From: Enterobacteriaceae endosymbiont of Donacia bicoloricornis
GTDB lineage: Bacteria > Pseudomonadota > Gammaproteobacteria > Enterobacterales > Enterobacteriaceae
Reading direction: 5' to 3'
Assembly (NCBI RefSeq): GCF_012567955.1
Contig: NZ_CP046186.1
Location: 244,491 to 308,490 of the forward strand
DNA: 64,000 nucleotides
The translations under genes and the position numbers were made by a program. The notes beneath the pieces were generated by a model. That model was given only the letters and a program-made list of their open reading frames with translations, searched no databases and was not told the origin of the DNA. Below, in pieces: positions 30,295 to 39,403 of the stretch; the stretch's first letter is position 1, and each line of letters opens with the position of its first letter.

Positions 30295-30896
30295 TTTAAT
30301 ATCTCTTCTATATGTTTAATAGCATTAACGGTTATAATAATCTTATTAGCATTTATTAAATAAATAGGATTTATATTGATAGAATTTTTAATTTTGATAT
30401 TATATAAATTCCTTGATGCCAAAAATAAATTTTGATCAATAAATGTTGTAATAATCATTATTTTATGAGATAAATATTTTTTTAATTTTTCAATTAATAT
30501 TTTAGTTTTTGGTTGATTAATAGTAAAATTTTTTACTAAAATTAATCTTTTTTCTTTAATTAATTTTGACAAAATGCTTTTTAATGCGTTACGAAACATT
30601 TTTTTATTAATTTTTTTATTGTATATTTTATTTTTTGTTGCAAAAGTAACACCTCCAGAACGCCAAATTGGGCTTTTAAAAGATCCTGCTCTAGCTTTAC
30701 CTGTACCTTTTTGTTTCCAGGGTTTTCTACTTGATCCTTTTACTTCTCCTCTTGTTTTTTGTGCTTTAGTACCCTGTCTGCCTATTGTTCTATATGATTC
30801 TACTAATTGATGTATTAATGATTTGTTATAATTCCTATTAAAAATATTATCTGAAACTATAACTATATCTTTAGTATCTTCTGTTATAATTTCCAT
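30291..30896 (-). CDS. rplD: 50S ribosomal protein L4
   Basis: Tunnel-wall protein; in E. coli it also represses the S10 operon. 201 residues, the exact E. coli length. The extended loop GTKAQKTRGEVKGSSRKPWK and KGTGKARAGSFKSPIWRSGG is conserved; the C-terminal half is AT-drifted. Between rplC and rplW. Confidence 0.97.
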   Translation of the reverse strand: MEIITEDTKDIVIVSDNIFNRNYNKSLIHQLVESYRTIGRQGTKAQKTRGEVKGSSRKPWKQKGTGKARAGSFKSPIWRSGGVTFATKNKIYNKKINKKMFRNALKSILSKLIKEKRLILVKNFTINQPKTKILIEKLKKYLSHKIMIITTFIDQNLFLASRNLYNIKIKNSININPIYLINANKIIITVNAIKHIEEILK

Positions 30897-30930
30897 TATA
30901 AATGCCTAATTAATTAATGTAATAATTTTA

Positions 30931-31572
30931 TTAAATTAAATTTTTTACTGCTGGTTTAACAATAACATTACTCCCAGTATATCCAGGAACAGCTCCTTTT
31001 ATAAGTAATAAATTTTTTATAGTGTTTAATTTTATTATATGTAAATTTTGAATAGTAATTTTTTTATTACCTAATTGTCCAGCCATTTTTTTACCTTTAA
31101 ATACCCTTCCAGGAGTTTGATTTTGTCCAATAGATCCAGGAACTCTATGTGAGAGAGAATTTCCATGACTTGCATCTTGAGTTTTAAAATTCCATCTTTT
31201 TACAGTTCCTGAAAATCCTTTTCCTTTAGATATTCCAGTAATATCTACTTTTATTATTTGTTTAAAAATATCAATATTAATTTTTTGTCCTACATAAAAT
31301 TTTTCAAGATTATTTTTTTTAAGACGATATTCCCATAAAATATATCCTGCTTCTGTTTGTGCTTTTAAAAAATGTCCCATTTCAGCTTTATTAATACGAC
31401 TTGTTTTTTTAAATCCTGTAGTCATTTGAATTGCATTATATCCATCATTTAAAATTGTCTTAATTTGAGTAATACGAATTGTATCAAAATGTATAACAGT
31501 TATTGGAATGGATAAACCTTCTTTAGTAAAAATTCGAGTCATACCCATTTTTTTCCCTATTAATCCAATCAT
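30931..31572 (-). CDS. rplC: 50S ribosomal protein L3
   Basis: 50S assembly initiator reaching the peptidyl-transferase centre. 213 residues (E. coli 209). [15 protein letters not shown] and the loop [20 protein letters not shown], with the usually methylated Gln, are conserved. Between rpsJ and rplD. Confidence 0.98.
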   Translation of the reverse strand: MIGLIGKKMGMTRIFTKEGLSIPITVIHFDTIRITQIKTILNDGYNAIQMTTGFKKTSRINKAEMGHFLKAQTEAGYILWEYRLKKNNLEKFYVGQKINIDIFKQIIKVDITGISKGKGFSGTVKRWNFKTQDASHGNSLSHRVPGSIGQNQTPGRVFKGKKMAGQLGNKKITIQNLHIIKLNTIKNLLLIKGAVPGYTGSNVIVKPAVKNLI

Positions 31573-31621
31573 ATTGTATATATACTCTATTTATATGTTA
31601 AAAAAATTATAATAGATTTTA

Positions 31622-31951
<330 letters not shown>

Positions 31952-32152
31952 TTAAAAATAAAAATAACTCTCTATAAAATATATATTGAGAGACCTATTT
32001 GATTTTATAAAAAATAAAAATCATATTATTATGACTTATAAAGTATCATTAAAGCAATATATTTCATTTATAAAATATAAAAAATTATATAATATTACTT
32101 ATTAAGTATAATGAAAATTATTATCTTTTAATATAAAGACTTATTACTTAAA

Positions 32153-32587
32153 ATGAATGAACAACATAATAATAACATAACATTATTAGCCTTTGATTAT
32201 GGTGTTAGAAATATAGGAGTTGCAGTAGGACATAGTTTAATTCGTATAGCACATAAATTAAAAGTTATAAAAAATAAAAAAATAGGAAATATTGATTGGA
32301 TGAAATTTGATGATTTAATTAATCAGTGGAAACCTAAAAAAATTATAGTTGGATTACCATTAAAAATGGATGGAAGCCAACAATATACTACTGTTTTAGC
32401 TAAAAATTTTGCTTTTAATATAAAAAAAAAATTTAATATAGAAATAATTTTTCATGATGAAAGATTAAGTACAGTTGAAGCTAAATATATTTTGTTTTCA
32501 AAAGGAGGTTGGAAAAAATTAAAAACAGATGATATTAATTCATTATCAGCATGTATTATTTTACAAAGTTGGTTTGAAAATAATTAA
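32153..32587 (+). CDS. ruvX: YqgF/RuvX family RNase H-like nuclease
   Basis: RNase H-fold protein needed for 16S rRNA 5' maturation; once proposed as a Holliday junction resolvase. 144 residues (E. coli 138). LLAFDYGVRNIGVAVG, IVGLPLKMDGS and HDERLSTVEA carry the conserved acidic residues. First of the plus-strand block ruvX-yggT-hemW, collinear with E. coli yqgF...yggT-...-hemW once yqgE, gshB, yggS, yggU and rdgB are removed. Confidence 0.93.
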   Translation: MNEQHNNNITLLAFDYGVRNIGVAVGHSLIRIAHKLKVIKNKKIGNIDWMKFDDLINQWKPKKIIVGLPLKMDGSQQYTTVLAKNFAFNIKKKFNIEIIFHDERLSTVEAKYILFSKGGWKKLKTDDINSLSACIILQSWFENN

Positions 32588-32632
32588 TTTTTTTTATAAA
32601 AAATATTTTATATAATTTGAGGTTATTATATT

Positions 32633-33196
32633 ATGATAACAATAATATGTTTTTATAAACATCTAATAGAAATTATTCTTTTTATTTTTTTATTAAGATT
32701 ATGGATATATTTTTCAATTAATGATTATTATAATTCTTTTGTAAGATATATTATGTTATTAACAAACTTTATTTTAAAATATTTTAAAATTTTTTTTTTA
32801 AAAAAAAAAAAAAATGAATTATTACTAATATTAGTAATAATTATATTACTATTATTTTTAAAATATCCAATATTAATTTTAATACAAGATAAAAATTTAT
32901 TTTTTTATAAATTAAATGCTTATCTTTTTGTTAGTATTTTAACTTTATTAAAATTTTTAGGATATTTATTTTTTTGGTTAATTACTATATATTTAATTTC
33001 TAACATTTTTAATTTTAAAAATAATGATTTAATCGATCTTTTAGAAATATTTATAAATCAAATATATAATTTTAAAAAAAATAATTTTTTTAATACTTAT
33101 AATATTAATATAATTCTATTAATCACTAATATAATTTTATACTTTTTAAGTAATTTATTAATAGATTTATTTCCACAATTTTGGTTTTTAATATAA
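32633..33196 (+). CDS. yggT: YggT family integral membrane protein
   Basis: Small inner-membrane protein of the YGGT family, implicated in envelope or osmotic functions but without a known biochemical activity. 187 residues (E. coli 188). Two repeats, each with paired hydrophobic helices (about 5-55 and 95-185), separated by a lysine-rich loop coded by a long A run. GGT-like AGGTTATT precedes the ATG. The assignment rests on length, topology and its position just before hemW, because sequence identity is weak. Confidence 0.75.
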   Translation: MITIICFYKHLIEIILFIFLLRLWIYFSINDYYNSFVRYIMLLTNFILKYFKIFFLKKKKNELLLILVIIILLLFLKYPILILIQDKNLFFYKLNAYLFVSILTLLKFLGYLFFWLITIYLISNIFNFKNNDLIDLLEIFINQIYNFKKNNFFNTYNINIILLITNIILYFLSNLLIDLFPQFWFLI

Positions 33197-33203
33197 AAAA
33201 AAT

Positions 33204-34352
33204 ATGATAAATTTTAATAAATATTACAGTTTATATATTCATATTCCTTGGTGTTTAAAAAAATGTCCTTATTGTGATTTTTACTCAACTATTTTTATAA
33301 AAAAAAATAAACAAGTACAAGAACAATATATAAATAGTTTATTACTAGATTTAAAAAAAACCTTATTTTTAATTAAAAGAACAATTTATATTAAAAGTAT
33401 TTTTTTAGGAGGAGGCACACCAAGTTTATTAAATAAAAAACTAATTTCATTACTCTTAAATAAAATAAAAAAAAATGTGAATGTTTTAAAAACAGCAGAA
33501 ATTACAATTGAAATAAATCCATCTTCTATTTCTGAAAAAAAAATTAGAAGTTATATTGATAGTGGTATTAATCGTTTTTCTATTGGTATTCAAAGTTTTA
33601 ATAATAAAAGTTTAAAAATTTTAGGAAGAATACATAATTCTGAAGAAGCTATTAATGCTATTAATATTTTAATTCAAAATAATATATCAAACTTTAATTT
33701 AGATATCATTTATGGTATACCAGGTCAATCATTAAAAAATTCTTATGATGATTTATACAAAGCAATTTTATTTCAGCCTAGTCATATTTCATGGTATCAA
33801 TTAACTATTGAAAAAAATACAATATTTGAAAAAATTAAACCTAAAAATTTATTAAATGATGATTTATTATGGAAAATGTTTTTACAGGGTAAAAAAATGC
33901 TTTTTAAGCATAAATATTTTCAATATGAAATTTCTTCTTTTGTAAGAAAAGAAGAATTTGTGTGTAAACATAATTTAAATTATTGGTATTTTGGTAATTA
34001 TTTGGGTATTGGTTGTAATTCTCATAGTAAAATTACTCTATTAAATAAAAAAATTATTAGAATTATTAAAAATAAGAATATAAAACAATATATAAACGGT
34101 TACTATTTTTATTCTACAAAAAAAATTTTAGATAAAGAAATAATATTCGAATTTTTCTTAAATCGTTTTAGATTATATAAAAAAATTAATAAAAAAGAAT
34201 TTTTTAAAATTACTGGAATAAAAATCACAAAAATTTTACCTTTAATAAAAAAAGCATTAAAATTAAATTATTTAAAAGAAAATAATAATTATTGGTTTAT
34301 AACTAATAAAGGACATTTATATTTAAATGATCTATTAGAAATTTTTATTTAA
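33204..34352 (+). CDS. hemW: Radical SAM heme chaperone HemW
   Basis: Radical SAM protein of the HemN-like family, thought to deliver heme to respiratory enzymes rather than to oxidise coproporphyrinogen. 382 residues (E. coli 378). YIHIPWCLKKCPYCDFYS carries the 4Fe-4S ligands C17, C21 and C24; FLGGGTPSLL, GIQSFN and DIIYGIPGQ follow. The single extra Cys of true HemN is absent. It overlaps the 3' end of convergent trmB by eight bases. Confidence 0.92.
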   Translation: MINFNKYYSLYIHIPWCLKKCPYCDFYSTIFIKKNKQVQEQYINSLLLDLKKTLFLIKRTIYIKSIFLGGGTPSLLNKKLISLLLNKIKKNVNVLKTAEITIEINPSSISEKKIRSYIDSGINRFSIGIQSFNNKSLKILGRIHNSEEAINAINILIQNNISNFNLDIIYGIPGQSLKNSYDDLYKAILFQPSHISWYQLTIEKNTIFEKIKPKNLLNDDLLWKMFLQGKKMLFKHKYFQYEISSFVRKEEFVCKHNLNYWYFGNYLGIGCNSHSKITLLNKKIIRIIKNKNIKQYINGYYFYSTKKILDKEIIFEFFLNRFRLYKKINKKEFFKITGIKITKILPLIKKALKLNYLKENNNYWFITNKGHLYLNDLLEIFI

Positions 34353-35046
34353 TAAGTAAAATTTTTTTATATTCTATACAATAAATATTTCTTTTCTTTT
34401 TTTTTGCTTGATTTAAAAATCTAGTTTTTAATAAATTTAAGTTAAAGTTTTTATAAATATTTTGATATTGATTAGATTTTAAAATAATAAATTTATTATT
34501 AATATTATTAATATTTTTTATGTTTGATATAATACTATTTTTATAATCTAAACAATCAGTTATTATATACAACAATCCATTATTTTTTAGTTTAAAAAAA
34601 ATAATTTTTAAAAAATCTATTTTTAATAATCTTCTTTTTTTATGTTTTTTTTTTGGCCAAGGATCAGGAAAATATAATTGAATTAATTCAATTGAGTAAT
34701 TTGGAAACATATTTTTTAATACATAAAAAGCATCATAATAAATTAATTTTAGATTCTTAATCTTATTTTTTTTTATTTTTTGTAAACAATTTATAATTCC
34801 TGGTATATAAACTTCTATTCCAATAAAATTATAATTAGTATTATTCATAGCAAAATTAATTATATTATTACCTCTACCAAAACCAATATCAATTATAATT
34901 GGTAATTTATTATTAAAAATATTTATAAAATTTATTTTTTTTTCTTTATAAGAAATATTAAAAAAATTAAAATATTTATTAAAAATTATTTGTTTTAATT
35001 TTTTTAATTTTCTATAACGACAAACAAAACTTTTTATATTATTCAT
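34345..35046 (-). CDS. trmB: tRNA (guanine-N7-)-methyltransferase
   Basis: Makes m7G46 in the variable loop of many tRNAs. 233 residues (E. coli 239). The SAM site IDIGFGRGNNIINFA and the catalytic motif LYFPDPWPKKKHKKRRL are clear. Convergent with hemW (eight-base overlap) and divergent from yggX, matching the E. coli hemW-yggL-trmB-mutY-yggX order with yggL and mutY lost. Confidence 0.95.
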   Translation of the reverse strand: MNNIKSFVCRYRKLKKLKQIIFNKYFNFFNISYKEKKINFINIFNNKLPIIIDIGFGRGNNIINFAMNNTNYNFIGIEVYIPGIINCLQKIKKNKIKNLKLIYYDAFYVLKNMFPNYSIELIQLYFPDPWPKKKHKKRRLLKIDFLKIIFFKLKNNGLLYIITDCLDYKNSIISNIKNINNINNKFIILKSNQYQNIYKNFNLNLLKTRFLNQAKKKKRNIYCIEYKKILLIK

Positions 35047-35126
35047 GCTTTAAAATAAATAGACAATGTTGAAAAAAATAGATTATATATTATATTATTT
35101 TAATAAAAAAATATAAAAGAAAATTT

Positions 35127-35369
35127 ATGTCAAAAAAAATTTTTTGTGTATATTTTCAATGTAAAATGCAAAAATTAAATTATAAAGTATATCCCGGTAA
35201 TATAGGAGAAATAATTTATAATCATATTTCTAAAAAAGCGTGGATGCAATGGTTAATATATCAAACTAAATTAATTAATGAAAAAAAATTAAATATGACA
35301 AAAGAAAAAGATATTTCCTTTTTAGAACAGGAAATGATAAATTTTTTATTTAAAAATAATAATTTTTAG
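35127..35369 (+). CDS. yggX: Fe(II) trafficking protein YggX, C-terminally short
   Basis: Small protein proposed to protect iron-sulphur clusters and traffic Fe(II). 80 residues against 91 in E. coli: the last 11 or so residues are missing. KIFCVYFQ with the conserved Cys, YPGNIGEIIYNHISKKAW and LINEKKLNM are conserved. Divergent from trmB. The truncation removes only the flexible tail, so function is probably kept. Confidence 0.9.
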   Translation: MSKKIFCVYFQCKMQKLNYKVYPGNIGEIIYNHISKKAWMQWLIYQTKLINEKKLNMTKEKDISFLEQEMINFLFKNNNF

Positions 35370-35389
35370 TTTTATTAAAATAATAATGT

Positions 35390-35463
35390 TGGAGCTAAGC
35401 GGGGTCGAACCGCTGACCCTCTGCGTGCAAAGCAGATGCTCTACCAAACTGAGCTATAGCCCC
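35390..35463 (-). tRNA. tRNA-Ala (anticodon UGC)
   Basis: Minus-strand cloverleaf with acceptor GGGGCTA/TAGCTCC and anticodon TGC. The G3.U70 wobble pair, the alanine identity element, is present. CCA is not encoded. It lies 11 bases downstream of tRNA-Ile, the order usually found inside the 16S-23S spacer, yet no rRNA gene is near. Confidence 0.97.
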
Positions 35464-35474
35464 ATTAAATTTTA

Positions 35475-35547
35475 TAGGCTTGAGTGGATTTGAACCACCG
35501 ACCTCACCCTTATCAGGGGTGTGCTCTAACCTCTGAGCTACAAGCCT
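35475..35547 (-). tRNA. tRNA-Ile (anticodon GAU)
   Basis: Minus-strand cloverleaf with acceptor AGGCTTG/CAAGCCT and anticodon GAT. CCA is not encoded. First of the Ile-Ala pair. It reads away from rmuC, which starts about 140 bases further on the other strand. Confidence 0.97.
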
Positions 35548-35690
35548 ATTTACTATCATAAATAGACTTTAATTAATTCATATTTATCAATAAATGTCAA
35601 TAATAATATAATATTTATTTTAATAAATAAACTTTATTTTTTTAAAAAAAAAAATAATAATGATATTTTTATATTTAGGTTATAAATTTA

Positions 35691-37034
35691 ATGTTTTTTG
35701 ATAAAAATTTTATTTATTTTTTTATACAATTTATATTAATTATTATTATATTTTTTTGTTTTAAAAAACAAAAAAAAATTTCTAAAAATTACTTGATAAA
35801 AAAAATAAAAGAAAATAGAGAATTAGAGATTAAATTGATTAAAAAAACAGAAAAAATTGAATTTTTACAAAAAATAAAAATAAAAAATAAAAATTTAAAT
35901 AAGATTATATCTAATCAATTTGAAACTATTTTAAATTTAAAAATAAAAATTAAAGAACTTCAAACAAAACTCAATGATACTATTATTTTTTTTGATAAAA
36001 AAGAAAAATTATTAATTAATAATAATCATTTTCTAAATATAGAATTTCAAAATTTAGCTAATAAAATTTTTAAAAATAGTGAAAAAAAAATAAACGAATA
36101 TAGTACTCAAAATATTAAAAATATTATTCATCCTTTAAATATACAGTTAGAATCTTTAAAAGAACAGTTACAAAAAAATTTAAATCAAGAATCATTAGAA
36201 AGAAATATATTAACTAATGAAATTAAAAATTTAAAAAAATTAAATATACATATATCTCAAGAAGCTATTAATCTTACTAATGCTTTAAAAGGTAATAATA
36301 AAATTCAAGGTATTTGGGGAGAATTAATATTAAATAAAATTTTAGAATCTTCTGGTTTAAGAAAAGGATATGAATATGAAACACAAAAAAAAATTAAATT
36401 AGAAAATGAAAAAATAATACAACCGGATGTAATTATAAATTTACCATATGATAAAAAAGTAATCATAGATTCAAAAATGACTTTAATAGCATATGAACGT
36501 TATTTTAATACTAACGATAAAAACAAAAAAAAAAAAGCATTAAATGAACATATATTAGCTATTCGTACGCACTTACATTTATTAAGTAATAAAGAATATC
36601 AATGTCTATTAAAACTAAAATTATTAGATTATATTATAATGTTTATTCCCATAGAATCTGCATTTTCTTTAGCAATTAATTTTAAGCCTAATTTATTATA
36701 TGAAGCTTTAAAATTAAATATTATGTTAGTTAGTCCTACAACTTTAATGATTTCTTTAAGGACAATAGAAAATTTATGGCGTTTTGATAAACAAAATAAA
36801 AATTCTTTAATTATTGCAAGTAAAGCTACAAAATTATATGATAAAATCAGATTGTTTGTAGATGACATACATCTTTTGGAAAAAAATATTAATAAACTAC
36901 AATTAAATTATAATTTAGTGATTAAAAAATTATTTAAAGGTAAAGGTAATATAATTTCTCAAGCAGAAAATTTTCGTAATTTAGGTATTAAAGTAATAAA
37001 TAAAATTAATAAAAATTTTATAGAAAAAAAATAA
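35691..37034 (+). CDS. rmuC: DNA recombination protein RmuC homologue
   Basis: RmuC family, linked to limiting recombination at inverted repeats; biochemical role not settled. 447 residues (E. coli 475). An N-terminal membrane helix (about 6-24), a lysine-rich coiled coil (about 30-180), then the RmuC nuclease-like domain: QGIWGELILNKILESSGLR, QPDVIINLPYDKKVIIDSKM and VSPTTLMISLRTIENLWR. Retention is notable for a genome this small. It precedes tatD; in E. coli ubiE, ubiJ, ubiB and tatABC lie between them. Confidence 0.92.
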   Translation: MFFDKNFIYFFIQFILIIIIFFCFKKQKKISKNYLIKKIKENRELEIKLIKKTEKIEFLQKIKIKNKNLNKIISNQFETILNLKIKIKELQTKLNDTIIFFDKKEKLLINNNHFLNIEFQNLANKIFKNSEKKINEYSTQNIKNIIHPLNIQLESLKEQLQKNLNQESLERNILTNEIKNLKKLNIHISQEAINLTNALKGNNKIQGIWGELILNKILESSGLRKGYEYETQKKIKLENEKIIQPDVIINLPYDKKVIIDSKMTLIAYERYFNTNDKNKKKKALNEHILAIRTHLHLLSNKEYQCLLKLKLLDYIIMFIPIESAFSLAINFKPNLLYEALKLNIMLVSPTTLMISLRTIENLWRFDKQNKNSLIIASKATKLYDKIRLFVDDIHLLEKNINKLQLNYNLVIKKLFKGKGNIISQAENFRNLGIKVINKINKNFIEKK

Positions 37035-37069
37035 AATAGTTTTAAAAAAAATATATAAAGAGTATACTT

Positions 37070-37861
37070 ATGTTCGATATAAGTGTTAATTTAACAAATA
37101 AACAATTTAAAAAAGATATAAGTACTGTTATAAATAGAGCTATTAAAAATAAAGTTAATGGAATGTTAATTATTAGTTGTAATCTAAAAGATAGCTTAAA
37201 TGCTTATAATATAACTAAAAAATATAAAAATTATTGTTGGTCTACAGTAGGAATTCATCCTCATTATGCTAATTTATGGGAAAATAATTCTATTAACAAA
37301 ATAGAAAAATTATTAAAATATAAAAATATTGTAGCAATAGGAGAATGTGGATTAGATTTTTATAGAAATTTTTCATCTCAAAAAAAACAATTATTAGCTT
37401 TTAATACACAACTTGAATTAGCTGCATCTTATTCTGTACCTATATATTTACATTGTCGTAATGCTTTTAGTTTTTTTTTTAAAATATTAAAATTTTGGAA
37501 TTATAAAATTTCTAAAATTATAATACATTGTTTTTCTGGTAATAAATATGAATTAGAAAAATGTTTAGATATGAATATGTCAATAGGTTTAAGTGAATTA
37601 TTTTTTAATAAAAAATATAGAATAGGATCTATAAATGATGTTGAATTAATTCCTAAAGAAAAATTATTAATTGGAACTGATTCTCCATTTTTATTATTTA
37701 AAGAAATGTATTTTAAAATATATAAAAAATTTAAAGGGAGAAATGAACCTTCATTATTACCTAATCTTTTAAAAAAAATTGTATCTTTAAGAGAAGAAAC
37801 ATATTCAATTTTAGATATTCAAACAGAAAAAAATGCTTTTAATATTTTTAATTTAAATTAA
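37070..37861 (+). CDS. tatD: TatD family metal-dependent deoxyribonuclease
   Basis: Mg-dependent 3'-5' exonuclease of the TIM-barrel TatD family, acting in DNA or RNA repair. 263 residues (E. coli 260). Start MFDISVNLTNKQFKKD matches TatD rather than YcfH or YjjV. GIHPHYANLW, IGECGLDFYRNFSSQKKQL, YLHCRNA, IHCFSG and IGTDSPFLL carry the metal ligands. Note DVNLT/HxH: the usual first metal motif reads DISVNL, as in E. coli TatD. Confidence 0.93.
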   Translation: MFDISVNLTNKQFKKDISTVINRAIKNKVNGMLIISCNLKDSLNAYNITKKYKNYCWSTVGIHPHYANLWENNSINKIEKLLKYKNIVAIGECGLDFYRNFSSQKKQLLAFNTQLELAASYSVPIYLHCRNAFSFFFKILKFWNYKISKIIIHCFSGNKYELEKCLDMNMSIGLSELFFNKKYRIGSINDVELIPKEKLLIGTDSPFLLFKEMYFKIYKKFKGRNEPSLLPNLLKKIVSLREETYSILDIQTEKNAFNIFNLN

Positions 37862-37964
37862 ATATAAATATTTTAAATTTTAATTTTTATAGATTTAAAT
37901 TTATTTAATAGTGAATAATAATATTAATTTTTAAATTTAAAATTTTATTCAAGAGAAAACAATA

Positions 37965-39365
37965 ATGTATTTAACTTCTAATATATCTCAATTAATGACT
38001 GAAAAAATAAAAATTAATAGTAAAGTATTTATAGGTGGTTGGGTTCGTAATAAAAGACATTCTAAATTAGGTATTTCTTTTATTAATTTATATGATGGTT
38101 CATGTATTAATGATATACAAATTATTGCAAATAATAAATTAAATAATTATAAAAAAGAAATTTTAAATATTACTAGTGGATGTTCTTTAACAGTAAAAGG
38201 AATATTGAAATATTCTCCTAAAAATTTACAAAAATATGAAATACATGCATTAAAAATAAAAGTTATAGGTTGGGTTTATAATCCTGGAAAATATCCTATT
38301 TCTCCTAAAAAACATAGTTTAAAATATTTAAGAGAAGTATCTCATCTAAGATCTAGAACAAAAATAATCAGTTGTATTACAAGAATAAAACATAACATAG
38401 CTTTGTATATACATAATTTTTTAAATAAAAAAAATTTTTTTTGGGTAAATACTCCTTTAATTACCACATTAGATACTGAAGGTTCGGGAAAAATGTTTAG
38501 AGTATCTACTCTAGACTTATCTAATATTAAATATAAAAAAAATAAAAATATTTTTAAAAAAGATTTTTTTGGGAAAGAAGCATTTTTAACTGTTTCAGGA
38601 CAATTAAATTTAGAAACATATGCTTGTTCTATGTCTAAAGTTTATACATTTGGTCCTACTTTTAGAGCTGAAAATTCAAATACTAAACGTCATTTAGCCG
38701 AATTTTGGATGCTAGAAATAGAAATAGCATTTTCTAATTTAGAATATATTATTAATTTTATAGAAAAAATGTTAAAAAGTATTTTTAAATACTTTTTAAA
38801 TTTTCATGAAAGTGAAATTTCTTTTTTATCTCAACGAGAAGATAATAATTTATTTAATAAAATAAATAAAATATTATTAAATAAATTTAATATTATTGAA
38901 TATAATGAAGTAATAAATATACTTACAAAATGTAAAGAAAATTTTTCTCATTTAATTACCTGGGGGGAAGATCTTTTAATAGAACATGAAAAATATTTAA
39001 CAAATAAATATTTTAAGAATATAGTAATAATATATAATTATCCTAAAAATATTAAAGCATTTTATATGTATTTAAATAATGATAAAAAAACTGTAGCATC
39101 TATAGATGTTTTATTTCCTGATATTGGAGAAATTATAGGAGGTTCTCAACGTGAAAGTAGAATAAATATTCTAGATGAAAGATTAGAAGAATTAAAACTT
39201 AATAAAAATAATTATTGGTGGTATCGTGATTTAAGAAAATATGGCACTATACCTCATTCTGGATTTGGTTTAGGTTTTGAAAGACTGATATCGTATATTA
39301 CTGGAATATATAATATTAGAGATATAATACCTTTTCCAAGAACTCCTTATAATGCAAAATTTTAA
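37965..39365 (+). CDS. asnS: Asparaginyl-tRNA synthetase
   Basis: Class IIb synthetase charging tRNA-Asn. 466 residues, the exact E. coli length. N-terminal OB-fold anticodon-binding domain (about 1-110), then motif 2 GPTFRAENSNTKRHLAEFW and motif 3 GFGLGFERLISYITGI, with GSQRESR between. AAGAGAAAAC precedes the ATG. Followed directly by the porin gene, as in E. coli asnS-ompF. Confidence 0.97.
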   Translation: MYLTSNISQLMTEKIKINSKVFIGGWVRNKRHSKLGISFINLYDGSCINDIQIIANNKLNNYKKEILNITSGCSLTVKGILKYSPKNLQKYEIHALKIKVIGWVYNPGKYPISPKKHSLKYLREVSHLRSRTKIISCITRIKHNIALYIHNFLNKKNFFWVNTPLITTLDTEGSGKMFRVSTLDLSNIKYKKNKNIFKKDFFGKEAFLTVSGQLNLETYACSMSKVYTFGPTFRAENSNTKRHLAEFWMLEIEIAFSNLEYIINFIEKMLKSIFKYFLNFHESEISFLSQREDNNLFNKINKILLNKFNIIEYNEVINILTKCKENFSHLITWGEDLLIEHEKYLTNKYFKNIVIIYNYPKNIKAFYMYLNNDKKTVASIDVLFPDIGEIIGGSQRESRINILDERLEELKLNKNNYWWYRDLRKYGTIPHSGFGLGFERLISYITGIYNIRDIIPFPRTPYNAKF

Positions 39366-39403
39366 AAAATTTATAAAAATTTTTATTATTAATAAGGATA
39401 AAA

